Shown here: positions 6,145 to 13,102 of the stretch, one piece after another | How positions within the stretch are numbered: position 1 is the first letter of the stretch | Layout: each line of letters opens with the position of its first letter | Source of the DNA: Porphyromonadaceae bacterium UBA7207 | GTDB taxonomy: Bacteria > Bacteroidota > Bacteroidia > Bacteroidales > Muribaculaceae | Reading direction: 5' to 3' | DNA length: 13,124 nt | Assembly (NCBI GenBank): GCA_002490635.1 | Contig: DKUJ01000049.1 | Span: 1 to 13,124 of the forward strand | Notes under the pieces: generated by a model | Databases searched by the model: none | Told to the model about the DNA's origin: nothing | What the model saw: only the letters and a program-made list of their open reading frames with translations | Program-made: the position numbers and the translations under genes

Positions 6145-8712
6145 TTAGCGCACCACAGCCTTGATTGTGCCCTGGGGTGTTGCTACAAGATATACACCTG
6201 CGGCAGGAATTTCAACAGTGGCGTTGCCGGAAGCGTCGGCAGTGGTTTCGGCAATGGTGGCGCCGGAAATGCTTACCAGACGGACGGCTGCGCCGGGAGT
6301 GCCTGCATATGTGGCTGTGCGGCCGTTTACAGCTACGTTCCACTGGCTTTCGGCAATCACATTCTCCACTCCGGAAACGAACTGGCTAAGGTCGACTGTG
6401 ATGGTGTTGCTGGCTTTGGTAGTGTAGTTGTCGCTGTCGACGGCTTTTACAAAGTAGGAGTATATGCCGGTTCCTTCGGGAGCGATGGCAACGTTGTGAC
6501 TTACTGCGTCGCCTACATCTTTGCCGTCGTAGTTTTCGACAACGGCGCTGTAGTTGCCGGCCAGTTCGACCACGATATCGTCAAGAGCCATTTTGCCGGA
6601 GGCGGCATAGAACACGAAGCGAATCTGGCGCACGTGTTTTTCGGTGAGGTCGCATTCGACGTTGGTTCCACGTGTGTTGTACTGCGAGAGGTTCGACACG
6701 CGGTCCAGGGAAATCCAGTTCTCGGCCTCGCTGTTGCGCCCCTGGATATCGAGAGCGCTCGAAGCGGAAGCATTGGCGGCACGCAGGAAGAAGGATACCT
6801 TGCCTACTTCGCCGTTGTAGAGAGGCGATGTGAGGGTAGTGGCGTTTTTCTCGAATTTCAGCGAAGGTCTGCTGGCCCCGCAGAACGAAGAGGCTGTGTA
6901 GATATCGGTTTCGGCGCCGCTGAAAGTCCATCCTTCGGGGAGTACCACGCGGGTGTCGGCGGGCTGTCCGAAATCGAGTGTGTGACCTTCGCCTTCGAGA
7001 AGGTGTCCGCCGATTACTGTGAGAAGGTACTTGGAAGCACCTTCCACGGCATTCCATGTTGCGGTGAAGCCGTTGGCGCCGATGCCGGTGGCGTCTGTGG
7101 CTACGGGTGTTTCCAGAGCCGCTATACCACCGTCAACCTCGAAAGTAATGTCGTTGCTCTCCTGCACGCTGACTTCGTTGATCTTGGTGATGTACATATC
7201 GATTGCCGGGCCAATCCACGGCTGGAGGCAGGGAGTAGTCTTGGGTGTGATGGATTTTTTGAGTTTGTTGGGGCCCGGGAATGTGTAGCGGCTCTGAGCA
7301 TATGAGCTTGAGGAGTTGGGCGCGTTGCTCGCTTCCACGATGTCGACATACTGGTGCGTCTCGTCGTTGTTCACGTTGTTGAGGTTGAACACGGTCTTGT
7401 CGAAATCGATATGCCATACAAGAAGGCCATGACCGGGCACGTCGGTGTCCCATCCGCGTTGCTGGCGGTTCTCCAGCAGGAAGAATTCCGTGTCGATCAT
7501 TGTGGGTATTATGTATGCCTCGTTGTTGGAGATGTCGGGCAGGGTCACGTTGGAGGGGGAGTCCAATACCTTGAGGTCAATCCAGCCGAGGGCGTTGCGC
7601 TCGAATGCGGTATAATAGGCCGGGCGGCAGCCGTCGCCGTTGTAGGGTCCCTGGTCCATGGTAGACCATGCGCCGGGTGTCACAGAGTTGGCATAGGCGG
7701 TGGAGTAGAGGTCGGGCAGACCCATCACATGGGAAAATTCATGTACGAAGGTGCCGATACCATCGGGGCGCTGATATTCCCATTCATTGGAAGTCGCATA
7801 GCGTCCTACTCGTACGCCGTCGTATACCGGGCCGTTGCTTATGGTCGCCGAGTGGGGCCACACGGTGTCGGAGCCGCCGTAGGTTGCCTGTCCCTGGCCG
7901 GCGTAGATTACATAGATATTGTCGATCATGCCGTCGCCGTCGAGGTCGTACTGCGAGAAGTCCACGGTGGCGTCCAGCTGCTTGCAGGCCTCCAGCACCA
8001 TGGCCGATGGATTGCTGTCGTGGCGGTTGCCGACCTGGGCACCGTAATAGGAGCGTTTGTACTGGGTGGTGATTGGTCCATAGACATCGAACTGTGGTCT
8101 GAACTGGCCGGCACTGTTCTCGACAAAGAAGTCACGGGCCGATCCGACGCCGCCATATTGGTCGAAGCCTTCCTGGTTGAGCATGTTCTTGTAGTACTCG
8201 GTCGGGTTCTTTACGGTAAAGGACACGTCTTTATACTGTACCAGAATAACGATGCTCTTGATATCGCCCTGGGTGGGGAAGTTCTGGCGCCCCATCAGTC
8301 CCATGCCTTTTTGAGGCAATGCGTCGTCGTCGCCTTCCGCGGCACGCACCACGGCACGTGCGGCGTCGGCAACGGTGGCGCGGTCGGGATCCATGCGGAG
8401 GCGTTCGGCTTTGCCGATGCGTGCGAAGGCGCTCATGGCGGCATCCACGTTCACTGAGGCGGCGTTGTCGCTGAGGGTTATGGTGCCTTCACTGTCGGCA
8501 ACCACGTAGCGCAGATAACCCTGGGCGTCCATCTGCATTGGCAGGCCCTCGGGGGTCATGTAAAAACTGCAGAATTCATCACCGCGTAGTTCGGCCACCA
8601 CGGTGCTTCCGTCCGGTTGCACGATAGTGCGGAGTCCGGGCTTTGCCGGTACGGCATTGGCGGCCATGCAGCCTAATGCCACAGCGGCGAGGAGGGTAAA
8701 ACCTTTATTCAT
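6145..8712 (-). CDS. Secreted M6-family zinc metalloprotease (immune inhibitor A-like)
   Basis: The 855-residue secreted protein begins with a signal peptide (MNKGFTLLAAVALGCMAANA) and an N-terminal segment (about 25-130) that resembles a propeptide (GDEFCSFYMTPEGLPM, QGYLRYVV). The M6 peptidase domain (about 145-410) contains the zinc motif H324-E-F-S-H328 in FVHEFSHVMGLPDLYS, a downstream WSTMDQGPYNGDGCRPAYYT segment and a DxDGDG calcium-type loop starting at D256 (DLDGDGMID). From about 530 follow a fibronectin III-like domain (ATWNAVEGASKYLL), a jelly-roll-like domain ending in ALDDIVVELAG, and a second FnIII-like stretch. The C-terminus has IPAAGVYLV followed by a short basic end, like a T9SS-type sorting tail. 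Known M6 proteases degrade extracellular proteins; the substrate here is unknown. The upstream region supplies two tandem promoters within repeats. Confidence 0.88.
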   Translation of the reverse strand: MNKGFTLLAAVALGCMAANAVPAKPGLRTIVQPDGSTVVAELRGDEFCSFYMTPEGLPMQMDAQGYLRYVVADSEGTITLSDNAASVNVDAAMSAFARIGKAERLRMDPDRATVADAARAVVRAAEGDDDALPQKGMGLMGRQNFPTQGDIKSIVILVQYKDVSFTVKNPTEYYKNMLNQEGFDQYGGVGSARDFFVENSAGQFRPQFDVYGPITTQYKRSYYGAQVGNRHDSNPSAMVLEACKQLDATVDFSQYDLDGDGMIDNIYVIYAGQGQATYGGSDTVWPHSATISNGPVYDGVRVGRYATSNEWEYQRPDGIGTFVHEFSHVMGLPDLYSTAYANSVTPGAWSTMDQGPYNGDGCRPAYYTAFERNALGWIDLKVLDSPSNVTLPDISNNEAYIIPTMIDTEFFLLENRQQRGWDTDVPGHGLLVWHIDFDKTVFNLNNVNNDETHQYVDIVEASNAPNSSSSYAQSRYTFPGPNKLKKSITPKTTPCLQPWIGPAIDMYITKINEVSVQESNDITFEVDGGIAALETPVATDATGIGANGFTATWNAVEGASKYLLTVIGGHLLEGEGHTLDFGQPADTRVVLPEGWTFSGAETDIYTASSFCGASRPSLKFEKNATTLTSPLYNGEVGKVSFFLRAANASASSALDIQGRNSEAENWISLDRVSNLSQYNTRGTNVECDLTEKHVRQIRFVFYAASGKMALDDIVVELAGNYSAVVENYDGKDVGDAVSHNVAIAPEGTGIYSYFVKAVDSDNYTTKASNTITVDLSQFVSGVENVIAESQWNVAVNGRTATYAGTPGAAVRLVSISGATIAETTADASGNATVEIPAAGVYLVATPQGTIKAVVR

Positions 8713-8773
8713 ATTTCTGACTTTGATTGGTTTCTATGAGTGATGATATGTTTGCTGGAGTGGAGGTCGCGCG

Positions 8774-8816
8774 CAAAGATACGAATAAGTCGAGCGCAAA
8801 GCCAAATTTATTTGAG
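8774..8816 (-). repeat. Promoter-bearing repeat, copy 1 (proximal)
   Basis: This 43-base unit shares its first 28 bases with copy 2 except for one substitution, then diverges by small indels in the A/T-rich part. On the minus strand it contains TTTG (8803-8806), a 21-base spacer and TATCTTTG (8774-8781), an exact Bacteroidetes promoter facing the M6 protease gene, with a predicted leader of about 55 bases. A perfect 7-bp inverted repeat (8796-8802 and 8816-8822) surrounds the -33 element. Confidence 0.85.
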
Positions 8817-8848
8817 CTTTGCCGAGCGGGAGTATCCAAGACATCGGT

Positions 8849-8888
8849 CAAAGATACGAATAAGTCGAGTGCAAAGCAAATATTTGAG
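8849..8888 (-). repeat. Promoter-bearing repeat, copy 2 (distal)
   Basis: This 40-base unit starts exactly 75 bases from copy 1. On the minus strand TTTG (8877-8880), a 20-base spacer and TATCTTTG (8849-8856) form a second complete promoter in the same direction. The -33 region lies in the palindrome CAAATATTTG (8877-8886), and GCAAATA (8876-8882) is mirrored by TATTTGC (8889-8895). Confidence 0.85.
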
Positions 8889-8908
8889 TATTTGCCTTGC
8901 ACAAGTTC

Positions 8909-9658
8909 CTATTCCTGCTCCTGGCTCCGGTTTCTCATGGTCTGGAGTTCGCCGGGGTGTTTCAGGAAATATTGCTTCAGCATTTCGCCGATATTGAAAA
9001 AATAGCCTTCGCAGTCGCTGTCGTTGCGCTGTTCCACCATTATGTAGTCGTAGTGTGGCGGCTCGAAATGCTGGCCGGTGGCTGTTATGCCCGAAAGATT
9101 CAGAAAGTCGTATTCCTGCTGGGGGTAGACCACAGTCCATGCATTTTCGGCATCGGAACCTGTGCCCGAAGCGGCAATCACCAGCAGCAGGTGGTTGAGC
9201 TTGTACTGCCATATCTTTGCAAGGTCGAACTTGGCATTCTGCTCGTACACATAGATGCGGTTTGTGAGCTGGCGGAGGTCCACGGGATTGTCGTTGAGCA
9301 CCTGCATGGCATAGTCGAGCATCTTCTCGCGGTCGGCGCGGCTGCGCCGCTCCTTGGCATATATGGGCGTGAGTTCCTCGAGAAGCGCTGGATTAGGCGA
9401 TGCGCGGTAGGGGTCGTAATCTTCCTGGAACAGGGTTCCGTAGTAGAAGTACTGGAATTCTTCGGCGCTCATGGTAGTGTCGTTGGCCATGAACGCGCGC
9501 AGCAGTCGGGGATAGTAGTAGGGAGAGCTTTCGTCGGTGGTGGCGGCGGATATCTTTTCCAGGTCGGGGCGGCCGAGTTCGCTGCGTGCATCGGTGCGCC
9601 CCCACGCCGCGGAAGCGCAGAACACAAGAAGTGCGGCCAGTGTTATATTCGTCCTCAT
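8909..9658 (-). CDS. Secreted DUF4919-family protein
   Basis: The 249-residue product starts with a signal peptide (MRTNITLAALLVFCASAAWG). The rest is an alpha-helical soluble domain of DUF4919 type, with the conserved-looking block SSPYYYPRLLRAFMANDTT, then EEFQYFYYGTLFQEDYDPY and a C-terminal HYDYIMVEQRNDSDCEGYFF region. No catalytic motif is evident, and I recall no established function for the family, which I know mainly from Bacteroidetes. The start was chosen because its ATG overlaps the stop of the upstream membrane-protein gene as ATGA (9655-9658), a translational-coupling arrangement, and because a signal peptide follows at once; the same frame stays open further upstream only as a shadow of the other gene. 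Location is probably periplasmic, as no lipobox is present. Confidence 0.82.
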   Translation of the reverse strand: MRTNITLAALLVFCASAAWGRTDARSELGRPDLEKISAATTDESSPYYYPRLLRAFMANDTTMSAEEFQYFYYGTLFQEDYDPYRASPNPALLEELTPIYAKERRSRADREKMLDYAMQVLNDNPVDLRQLTNRIYVYEQNAKFDLAKIWQYKLNHLLLVIAASGTGSDAENAWTVVYPQQEYDFLNLSGITATGQHFEPPHYDYIMVEQRNDSDCEGYFFNIGEMLKQYFLKHPGELQTMRNRSQEQE

Positions 9659-10140
9659 CGCACAACTGCAACTGTGGTTATAGCCACCATAGAGCACGCG
9701 ATTATCGCGGGCAGGCTTTTGGCGGCGAGGTATTCTACAAACACGCGGGAGCCGACCGGAACATGTGGCGACGATGGGGTGCGCATGTAGGCCAGTGCTC
9801 CCAGAAAGGAACCCAGTGCCGAGCCTGCTATGATTGCGGATTGTGTTGGAGCCACGACTGCGCCGAGAAATGCACCGACGGCAGCTCCTCCAGCGGTATA
9901 TGCCAGGGCGGCTCTCCGCCAGTGGTCGCCGTCGCGGAGCCAGCGCAGGCCAAGGATAATTGCTGTGGCAATGCCCCAGAACACGAGTTCGTAGGTGCCG
10001 ATGGCGGCGGCATGCGCGCAGTGTGCGCACACCATGGCGCCGTAGGCTATAAGAGATGCCGACACCCTGCGGACAAAGCACGACGCAAGTGCGAGCACAC
10101 AGAGCACAAGTGTGAGTATTACAAGTGCTGAGATATTCAT
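9655..10140 (-). CDS. Small membrane protein with two glycine-zipper helices
   Basis: I do not recognise the family. With the ATG at 10140 the product is 161 residues and almost wholly hydrophobic, with about six possible membrane helices (roughly 4-20, 28-47, 50-66, 76-95, 98-115, 141-158). Two consecutive helices each carry a GxxxGxxxG zipper: GAAVGAFLG and GSALGSFLG, near-duplicates of one pattern that suggest tight helix packing or oligomerisation. A TTG at 10164 in the same frame is rejected as the start because it overlaps the -7 promoter box (10162-10169), so it would not be transcribed. The gene overlaps the DUF4919 gene by four bases (ATGA), so the two are probably made together and may act together at the inner membrane and periplasm. 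Confidence 0.75.
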   Translation of the reverse strand: MNISALVILTLVLCVLALASCFVRRVSASLIAYGAMVCAHCAHAAAIGTYELVFWGIATAIILGLRWLRDGDHWRRAALAYTAGGAAVGAFLGAVVAPTQSAIIAGSALGSFLGALAYMRTPSSPHVPVGSRVFVEYLAAKSLPAIIACSMVAITTVAVVR

Positions 10141-10161
10141 TTCATCTGTTGTTGTGAACGA

Positions 10162-10169
10162 CAAAGTTA
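10162..10169 (-). promoter_or_regulatory. -7 promoter box of the membrane protein-DUF4919 operon
   Basis: TAACTTTG on the minus strand fits TAnnTTTG exactly and lies 22 bases before the ATG at 10140, giving a leader of about 15 bases. No TTTG is present 19-21 bases upstream, so the -33 element is weak or replaced by an activator. The box decides the start codon of the membrane-protein gene. Confidence 0.6.
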
Positions 10170-10201
10170 GCTAAAAAAATACTCGAATATGTGTTTTTAG
10201 C
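10170..10201 (-). terminator. A/T-rich hairpin, probable terminator of the MFS gene
   Basis: GCTAAAAA (from 10170) pairs with TTTTTAGC (ending 10201), and the stem continues imperfectly inward. On the minus strand the right arm gives a run of seven Ts. It lies 42 bases past the MFS stop and directly abuts the -7 box of the next gene. The stem is A/T-rich and imperfect, so confidence is moderate. Confidence 0.45.
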
Positions 10202-10242
10202 ATTTTTTTTGCTCGATGGCTTTCGTGTTTCTGTTGTCGGGT

Positions 10243-11481
10243 CTATGGCTGGTTGGCCTCTGCGGGAAGAGCACGGCTCATGTATGCCGCTATCAGTGTT
10301 ATCGCTGCCAGAACACCGAATACAATCGCCGACGAGTGCATTATATTGCCAACACCTACCATTGGCGATGACACAGCGCCGAACATATAGCCTCCTATGC
10401 CGAGGATGGCGGAGGCAGTGCCGGCTTTGTCGCGGCCTTCATTCATGGCAAGCGCGTTGCCGGAGGTGAAGAGCATGCCAAGAAAGAAGAGGATGGGAAT
10501 GAGCGCAAGCTCGTATATCAGGAAATGGTCGAAGACAAACATCGCTGCCGCTTCAATCGCAACAGCTATGGCAAGGCCCCAGGCGCCGGCAAAGGCCGCC
10601 TGTTTGAGAAGGCGGAATTTCAGCGCCAGCATTGAGCCTGCGGCGGTGAACATGGCGTTCAGGCCCATGATGAGTCCGAAATGGGTCTGACTGAATCCGT
10701 AGTGGTCTTCGAATATGAAGGGCGAAGAGGATATATAGGCGAACAGCAGACCCAGCGCGGCTCCTTTCAGCAGCACATGAATCATGAACGGCTTGTAGTG
10801 GAGCAGAATCCCGTAGTCGGCGAATCCGCTCCACACGCTGCCGTGTGTGCGCTTCGACGGCGGAAGAGTCTCTTTCAGCCAGTAGGAGAATGCCAGCAGC
10901 AGCAACGCGAAAGCTACCAGAGCCACAAATACCCCTTGCCAGTTGAAATGGTCGGCCACGATGCCACCGAGCACAGGGGCGCTTGCGGGTGCGAAGCCGT
11001 TGATTGCGCCCACAAGAGCCATGACTTTGGCCAGCTGCCGGCCGCCATAGAGGTCGGCGGGTATGGTGCGTGCCAGAAAATAGGCTCCGGCGGCTCCGAC
11101 GCCTTGCACAAAACGGCACAGGAGAAAGAAATGGATGTTCCTGGCGAACACGCTGGCGTCTGCCGCCACGCAGAATACCAGCAGGGAGCCCACAAGCACA
11201 GGCTTGCGCCCCACTTTGTCGCTTACCGGCCCCAGCAGGAACTGCCCCAGGGCAAGGCCGAGCATGCCCATGGCCAGACCCATCTGCACCATGGGGATGG
11301 AGCAGTGGAAGAAGCGTGTCATCGCCGGCAGGGTAGGCTGGTACATGTCGTTGACAAACGACCCGAAGGCGCTTAGCCCTACCAGATAGGCGATAAGTAC
11401 CGCATATCCCGATTTCTTCCCACCGGATTTTGGGGTTCCGCTGCCGGTTGGCGCCGGAGATGAATTGTTTTGCTGTGTCAT
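10243..11481 (-). CDS. Bcr/CflA-type MFS drug-efflux transporter
   Basis: Starting at the ATG at 11481 (MTQQNNSSPAPTGSG), the product is 412 residues, normal for a 12-helix drug/H+ antiporter of the Major Facilitator Superfamily. A short polar N-terminal tail of about 24 residues precedes helix 1. FVNDMYQPTLPAMTRFF matches the helix-1 region of Bcr/CflA transporters, and GPVSDKVGRK (residues 84-93) is the MFS motif A loop between helices 2 and 3. Bcr/CflA members export bicyclomycin, chloramphenicol or other small molecules; the substrate here cannot be read. The frame is open further upstream but runs antisense through dgt, so that extension is excluded. The gene diverges from dgt and shares a compact control region with it that holds a 9-bp inverted repeat. 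No consensus -7 box is evident on this side. Confidence 0.88.
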   Translation of the reverse strand: MTQQNNSSPAPTGSGTPKSGGKKSGYAVLIAYLVGLSAFGSFVNDMYQPTLPAMTRFFHCSIPMVQMGLAMGMLGLALGQFLLGPVSDKVGRKPVLVGSLLVFCVAADASVFARNIHFFLLCRFVQGVGAAGAYFLARTIPADLYGGRQLAKVMALVGAINGFAPASAPVLGGIVADHFNWQGVFVALVAFALLLLAFSYWLKETLPPSKRTHGSVWSGFADYGILLHYKPFMIHVLLKGAALGLLFAYISSSPFIFEDHYGFSQTHFGLIMGLNAMFTAAGSMLALKFRLLKQAAFAGAWGLAIAVAIEAAAMFVFDHFLIYELALIPILFFLGMLFTSGNALAMNEGRDKAGTASAILGIGGYMFGAVSSPMVGVGNIMHSSAIVFGVLAAITLIAAYMSRALPAEANQP

Positions 11482-11486
11482 AATAT

Positions 11487-11517
11487 TTTGAACTTCCGCT
11501 GTAGCAAAAAGTTCAAA
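11487..11517. promoter_or_regulatory. 9-bp inverted repeat in the divergent MFS-dgt region (possible operator)
   Basis: TTTGAACTT (11487-11495) and AAGTTCAAA (11509-11517) are perfect inverted copies with a 13-base spacer. The pair lies between the MFS start (11481) and the dgt -7 box (11524), where a dimeric regulator could affect both genes. It is not followed by a T-run, so a terminator is unlikely. Confidence 0.45.
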
Positions 11518-11523
11518 TTGTGC

Positions 11524-11531
11524 TATCTTTG
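11524..11531 (+). promoter_or_regulatory. -7 promoter box of dgt
   Basis: TATCTTTG matches the Bacteroidetes TAnnTTTG box exactly. No TTTG is found at the expected 19-21 base distance. Transcription should begin about 11536-11538, at the first of two possible ATG codons, which favours the second ATG (11551) as the start. Confidence 0.7.
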
Positions 11532-11550
11532 CGTTATGACTAAGCTTACT

Positions 11551-12879
11551 ATGGAATGGCCGCGCCTGATCAACGACATGCGCTTCGGCCTCGAGCACTA
11601 CCACGACCCCAGGAAAAGCGCCACGCGCTCCGATTTCCGCCGCGACTACGACCGCCTTGTCTTTTCTTCGCCCTTCCGCCGGCTGCAGAACAAGACCCAG
11701 GTGTTTCCGCTGCCCGGCAGCATATTCGTGCACAACCGCCTCACACATTCCCTGGAGGTGTCGTGTGTGGGTAAATCGATGGCCGACACTATCGCCATCG
11801 CCCTCCGCCGCAGGCATGGTGCCGACAGCGGCTGTTTCGACCATCTCGGCGACATTGTGGCCGCGGCATGTCTTGCCCACGACCTGGGCAATCCGCCTTT
11901 CGGCCACAGCGGCGAGCGCGCTATAGCCACATTCTTCAGCGAGGGCCCGGGGAGCGCGTTGCGTTCAATGCTGCCGGAGCACCTGTGGACCGACCTGATA
12001 CACTTCGAGGGCAATGCCAACGCTCTCCGGGTGCTCACGCACCGTTTCAACGGCCGACGAGAGGGCGGCTTCGCTATGACATACTCCACACTTGCATCCA
12101 TCGTGAAATATCCTCACGAAAGCTCTCTGGCAGGCAAAGGGAAATTTGGCTTCTTCAGTTCCGAGCGCGCCACCTACGTGCGCGTGGCCGAGGCTCTGGG
12201 TATTTTGCGGCTGTCGGCCGAAGGTGAGCCGTTGCGCTATGCGCGCCATCCGCTGGTCTACATTGTAGAGGCCGCCGACGACATATGTTATGAAGTGATG
12301 GACATCGAGGATGCCCACAAGCTCAAAATCCTTTCCACAGAAGAGGTGGTGGCGGCTTTCATGGGCTTCTTCGAGCAGGAGGAGCACAGCCACATGTGCA
12401 GAGTGATGGAGGCCGTCGACGATCCTAACGAGAAAATAGCATATCTCCGCTCCTGTGTTGTGGGACGGCTTGTCGACAAATGCGCCGAAGCATTCATCGC
12501 CAACGAGGATTCCATTCTCGACGGCACATTCGAGGGTTCGCTACTGCAAGCCATTCCCGAGCTCCAGCGCAACGGTTACGCGCATTGCAATGCCATTTCC
12601 TGGGATAAGATCTACAGAGCGCCGGAGGTGGTGGACATAGAACTTGCCGGCAACAGAATCATCTCCGAGCTTATGGAACGGCTCGTGGGGGCTGTCACAC
12701 ATCCCGAACTGAACTATTCCCGGTTGCTGCTTTCCAAATTCCCGCAGCAGTACGACGTGTGCGCGCCCACACTCTATGGAAAGCTGCAGGCAGTGCTGGA
12801 CCACATATCGGCCATGACCGATGTGTACGCCCTCGACCTTTACAGGAAACTCAACGGCATGTCGCTTCCCGCGGTGTGA
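11551..12879 (+). CDS. dgt: Deoxyguanosinetriphosphate triphosphohydrolase (dGTPase)
   Basis: This 442-residue cytoplasmic HD-domain enzyme should hydrolyse dGTP (or other dNTPs) to the nucleoside and tripolyphosphate, shaping dNTP pools. The N-terminal block SDFRRDYDRLVFSSPFRRLQ and NKTQVFPLPGSIFVHNRLTH are strongly family-typical. The HD metal site is visible as H66 (LTHSLEV), H110-D111 (LAHDLGNPPFGHSGE, with H119) and a later acidic EAADDICYEVMDIEDAHK helix. Other conserved parts are HFEGNANALRVLTHRF and the LASIVKYP segment. Length is normal for the Bacteroidetes form. The ATG at 11551 (MEWPRLINDMRF) is preferred over the in-frame ATG at 11536, because family members as I recall them begin near this point and the predicted transcript begins at about 11536. 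It diverges from the MFS gene and ends before a strong terminator. Confidence 0.92.
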   Translation: MEWPRLINDMRFGLEHYHDPRKSATRSDFRRDYDRLVFSSPFRRLQNKTQVFPLPGSIFVHNRLTHSLEVSCVGKSMADTIAIALRRRHGADSGCFDHLGDIVAAACLAHDLGNPPFGHSGERAIATFFSEGPGSALRSMLPEHLWTDLIHFEGNANALRVLTHRFNGRREGGFAMTYSTLASIVKYPHESSLAGKGKFGFFSSERATYVRVAEALGILRLSAEGEPLRYARHPLVYIVEAADDICYEVMDIEDAHKLKILSTEEVVAAFMGFFEQEEHSHMCRVMEAVDDPNEKIAYLRSCVVGRLVDKCAEAFIANEDSILDGTFEGSLLQAIPELQRNGYAHCNAISWDKIYRAPEVVDIELAGNRIISELMERLVGAVTHPELNYSRLLLSKFPQQYDVCAPTLYGKLQAVLDHISAMTDVYALDLYRKLNGMSLPAV

Positions 12880-12900
12880 CCGCACTATAGCAATGAATGC

Positions 12901-12952
12901 AGGCCGGAGGCTGCCGGAACAAATGTTCTTCGCAGCCTCCGGCCTTTTCTTT
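12901..12952 (+). terminator. Terminator of dgt
   Basis: A perfect 14-bp GC-rich stem (12901-12914 against 12932-12945) encloses a small inner hairpin (GAACA/TGTTC). TTTTCTTT follows on the plus strand, 22 bases after the dgt stop. The converging tRNA-Arg ends immediately beyond it. Confidence 0.9.
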
Positions 12953-12953
12953 G

Positions 12954-13025
12954 TAGCCCCGCGGGGAATCGAACCCCGATCTAAGGTTTAGGAAACCTCC
13001 GTTCTATCCGTTGAACTACAGGGCT
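12954..13025 (-). tRNA. tRNA-Arg (anticodon CCU)
   Basis: The 72-base cloverleaf folds fully on the minus strand: acceptor AGCCCTG/CGGGGCT (one G-U), T8-A9, D-stem GTTC/GAAC, anticodon stem GAGGT/ACCTT with loop TTCCTAA giving anticodon CCT, a 4-base variable loop AGAT, T-stem CGGGG/CCCCG with TTCGATT, and discriminator A. CCA is not encoded. It reads the rare arginine codon AGG and converges on dgt. Confidence 0.93.
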
Positions 13026-13042
13026 GAAAAGCATCGATAGCT

Positions 13043-13088
13043 AAAAAAGAATGAGAAACGAAATCCGAAGATTAGCATTTCTCATTCT
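13043..13088 (-). terminator. Terminator behind the right-edge tRNA
   Basis: A perfect 11-bp stem (13048-13058 against 13078-13088) is followed on the minus strand by six Ts. An inner AATC/GATT stem is capped by a UUCG tetraloop on that strand. It should end the transcript of the tRNA at the right edge, so tRNA-Arg(CCU) is probably transcribed separately. Confidence 0.85.
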
Positions 13089-13102
13089 CCTCTCTCCTCT
13101 TG

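Noticed and set aside
7354..8457. Plus-strand 367-codon frame
   Set aside because: It is antisense to the M6 protease, which has an intact signal peptide and HEFSH motif. The translation is Val/Gly/His-rich shadow.
8774..8888. CRISPR array
   Set aside because: There are only two units, they diverge at their ends, one 32-base spacer lies between them, no cas genes are near, and each unit contains a promoter.
8705..8902. Minus-strand 65-codon frame with FALDLFVSL repeated twice, 25 residues apart
   Set aside because: The repeat in the translation comes from the promoter-bearing DNA repeats, whose 75-base period keeps the frame. Both -7 boxes lie inside it and it overlaps the protease start, so it would be disrupted by its own promoters. 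Treated as noncoding.
10141..10164. TTG start adding eight residues to the glycine-zipper membrane protein
   Set aside because: The TTG lies within the predicted -7 box, so it would not be on the transcript. The ATG at 10140 is followed directly by a hydrophobic helix.
11482..11907. N-terminal extension of the MFS protein by 142 residues
   Set aside because: The extension runs antisense through the conserved N-terminus of dgt. The ATG at 11481 gives normal MFS length with helix 1 placed properly.
11551..12879. dgt as part of an antiviral dNTP-depletion system
   Set aside because: Some dGTPase-family enzymes act in phage defence. This one has the typical housekeeping form for Bacteroidetes, its neighbour is an efflux pump, and no other defence gene is present.
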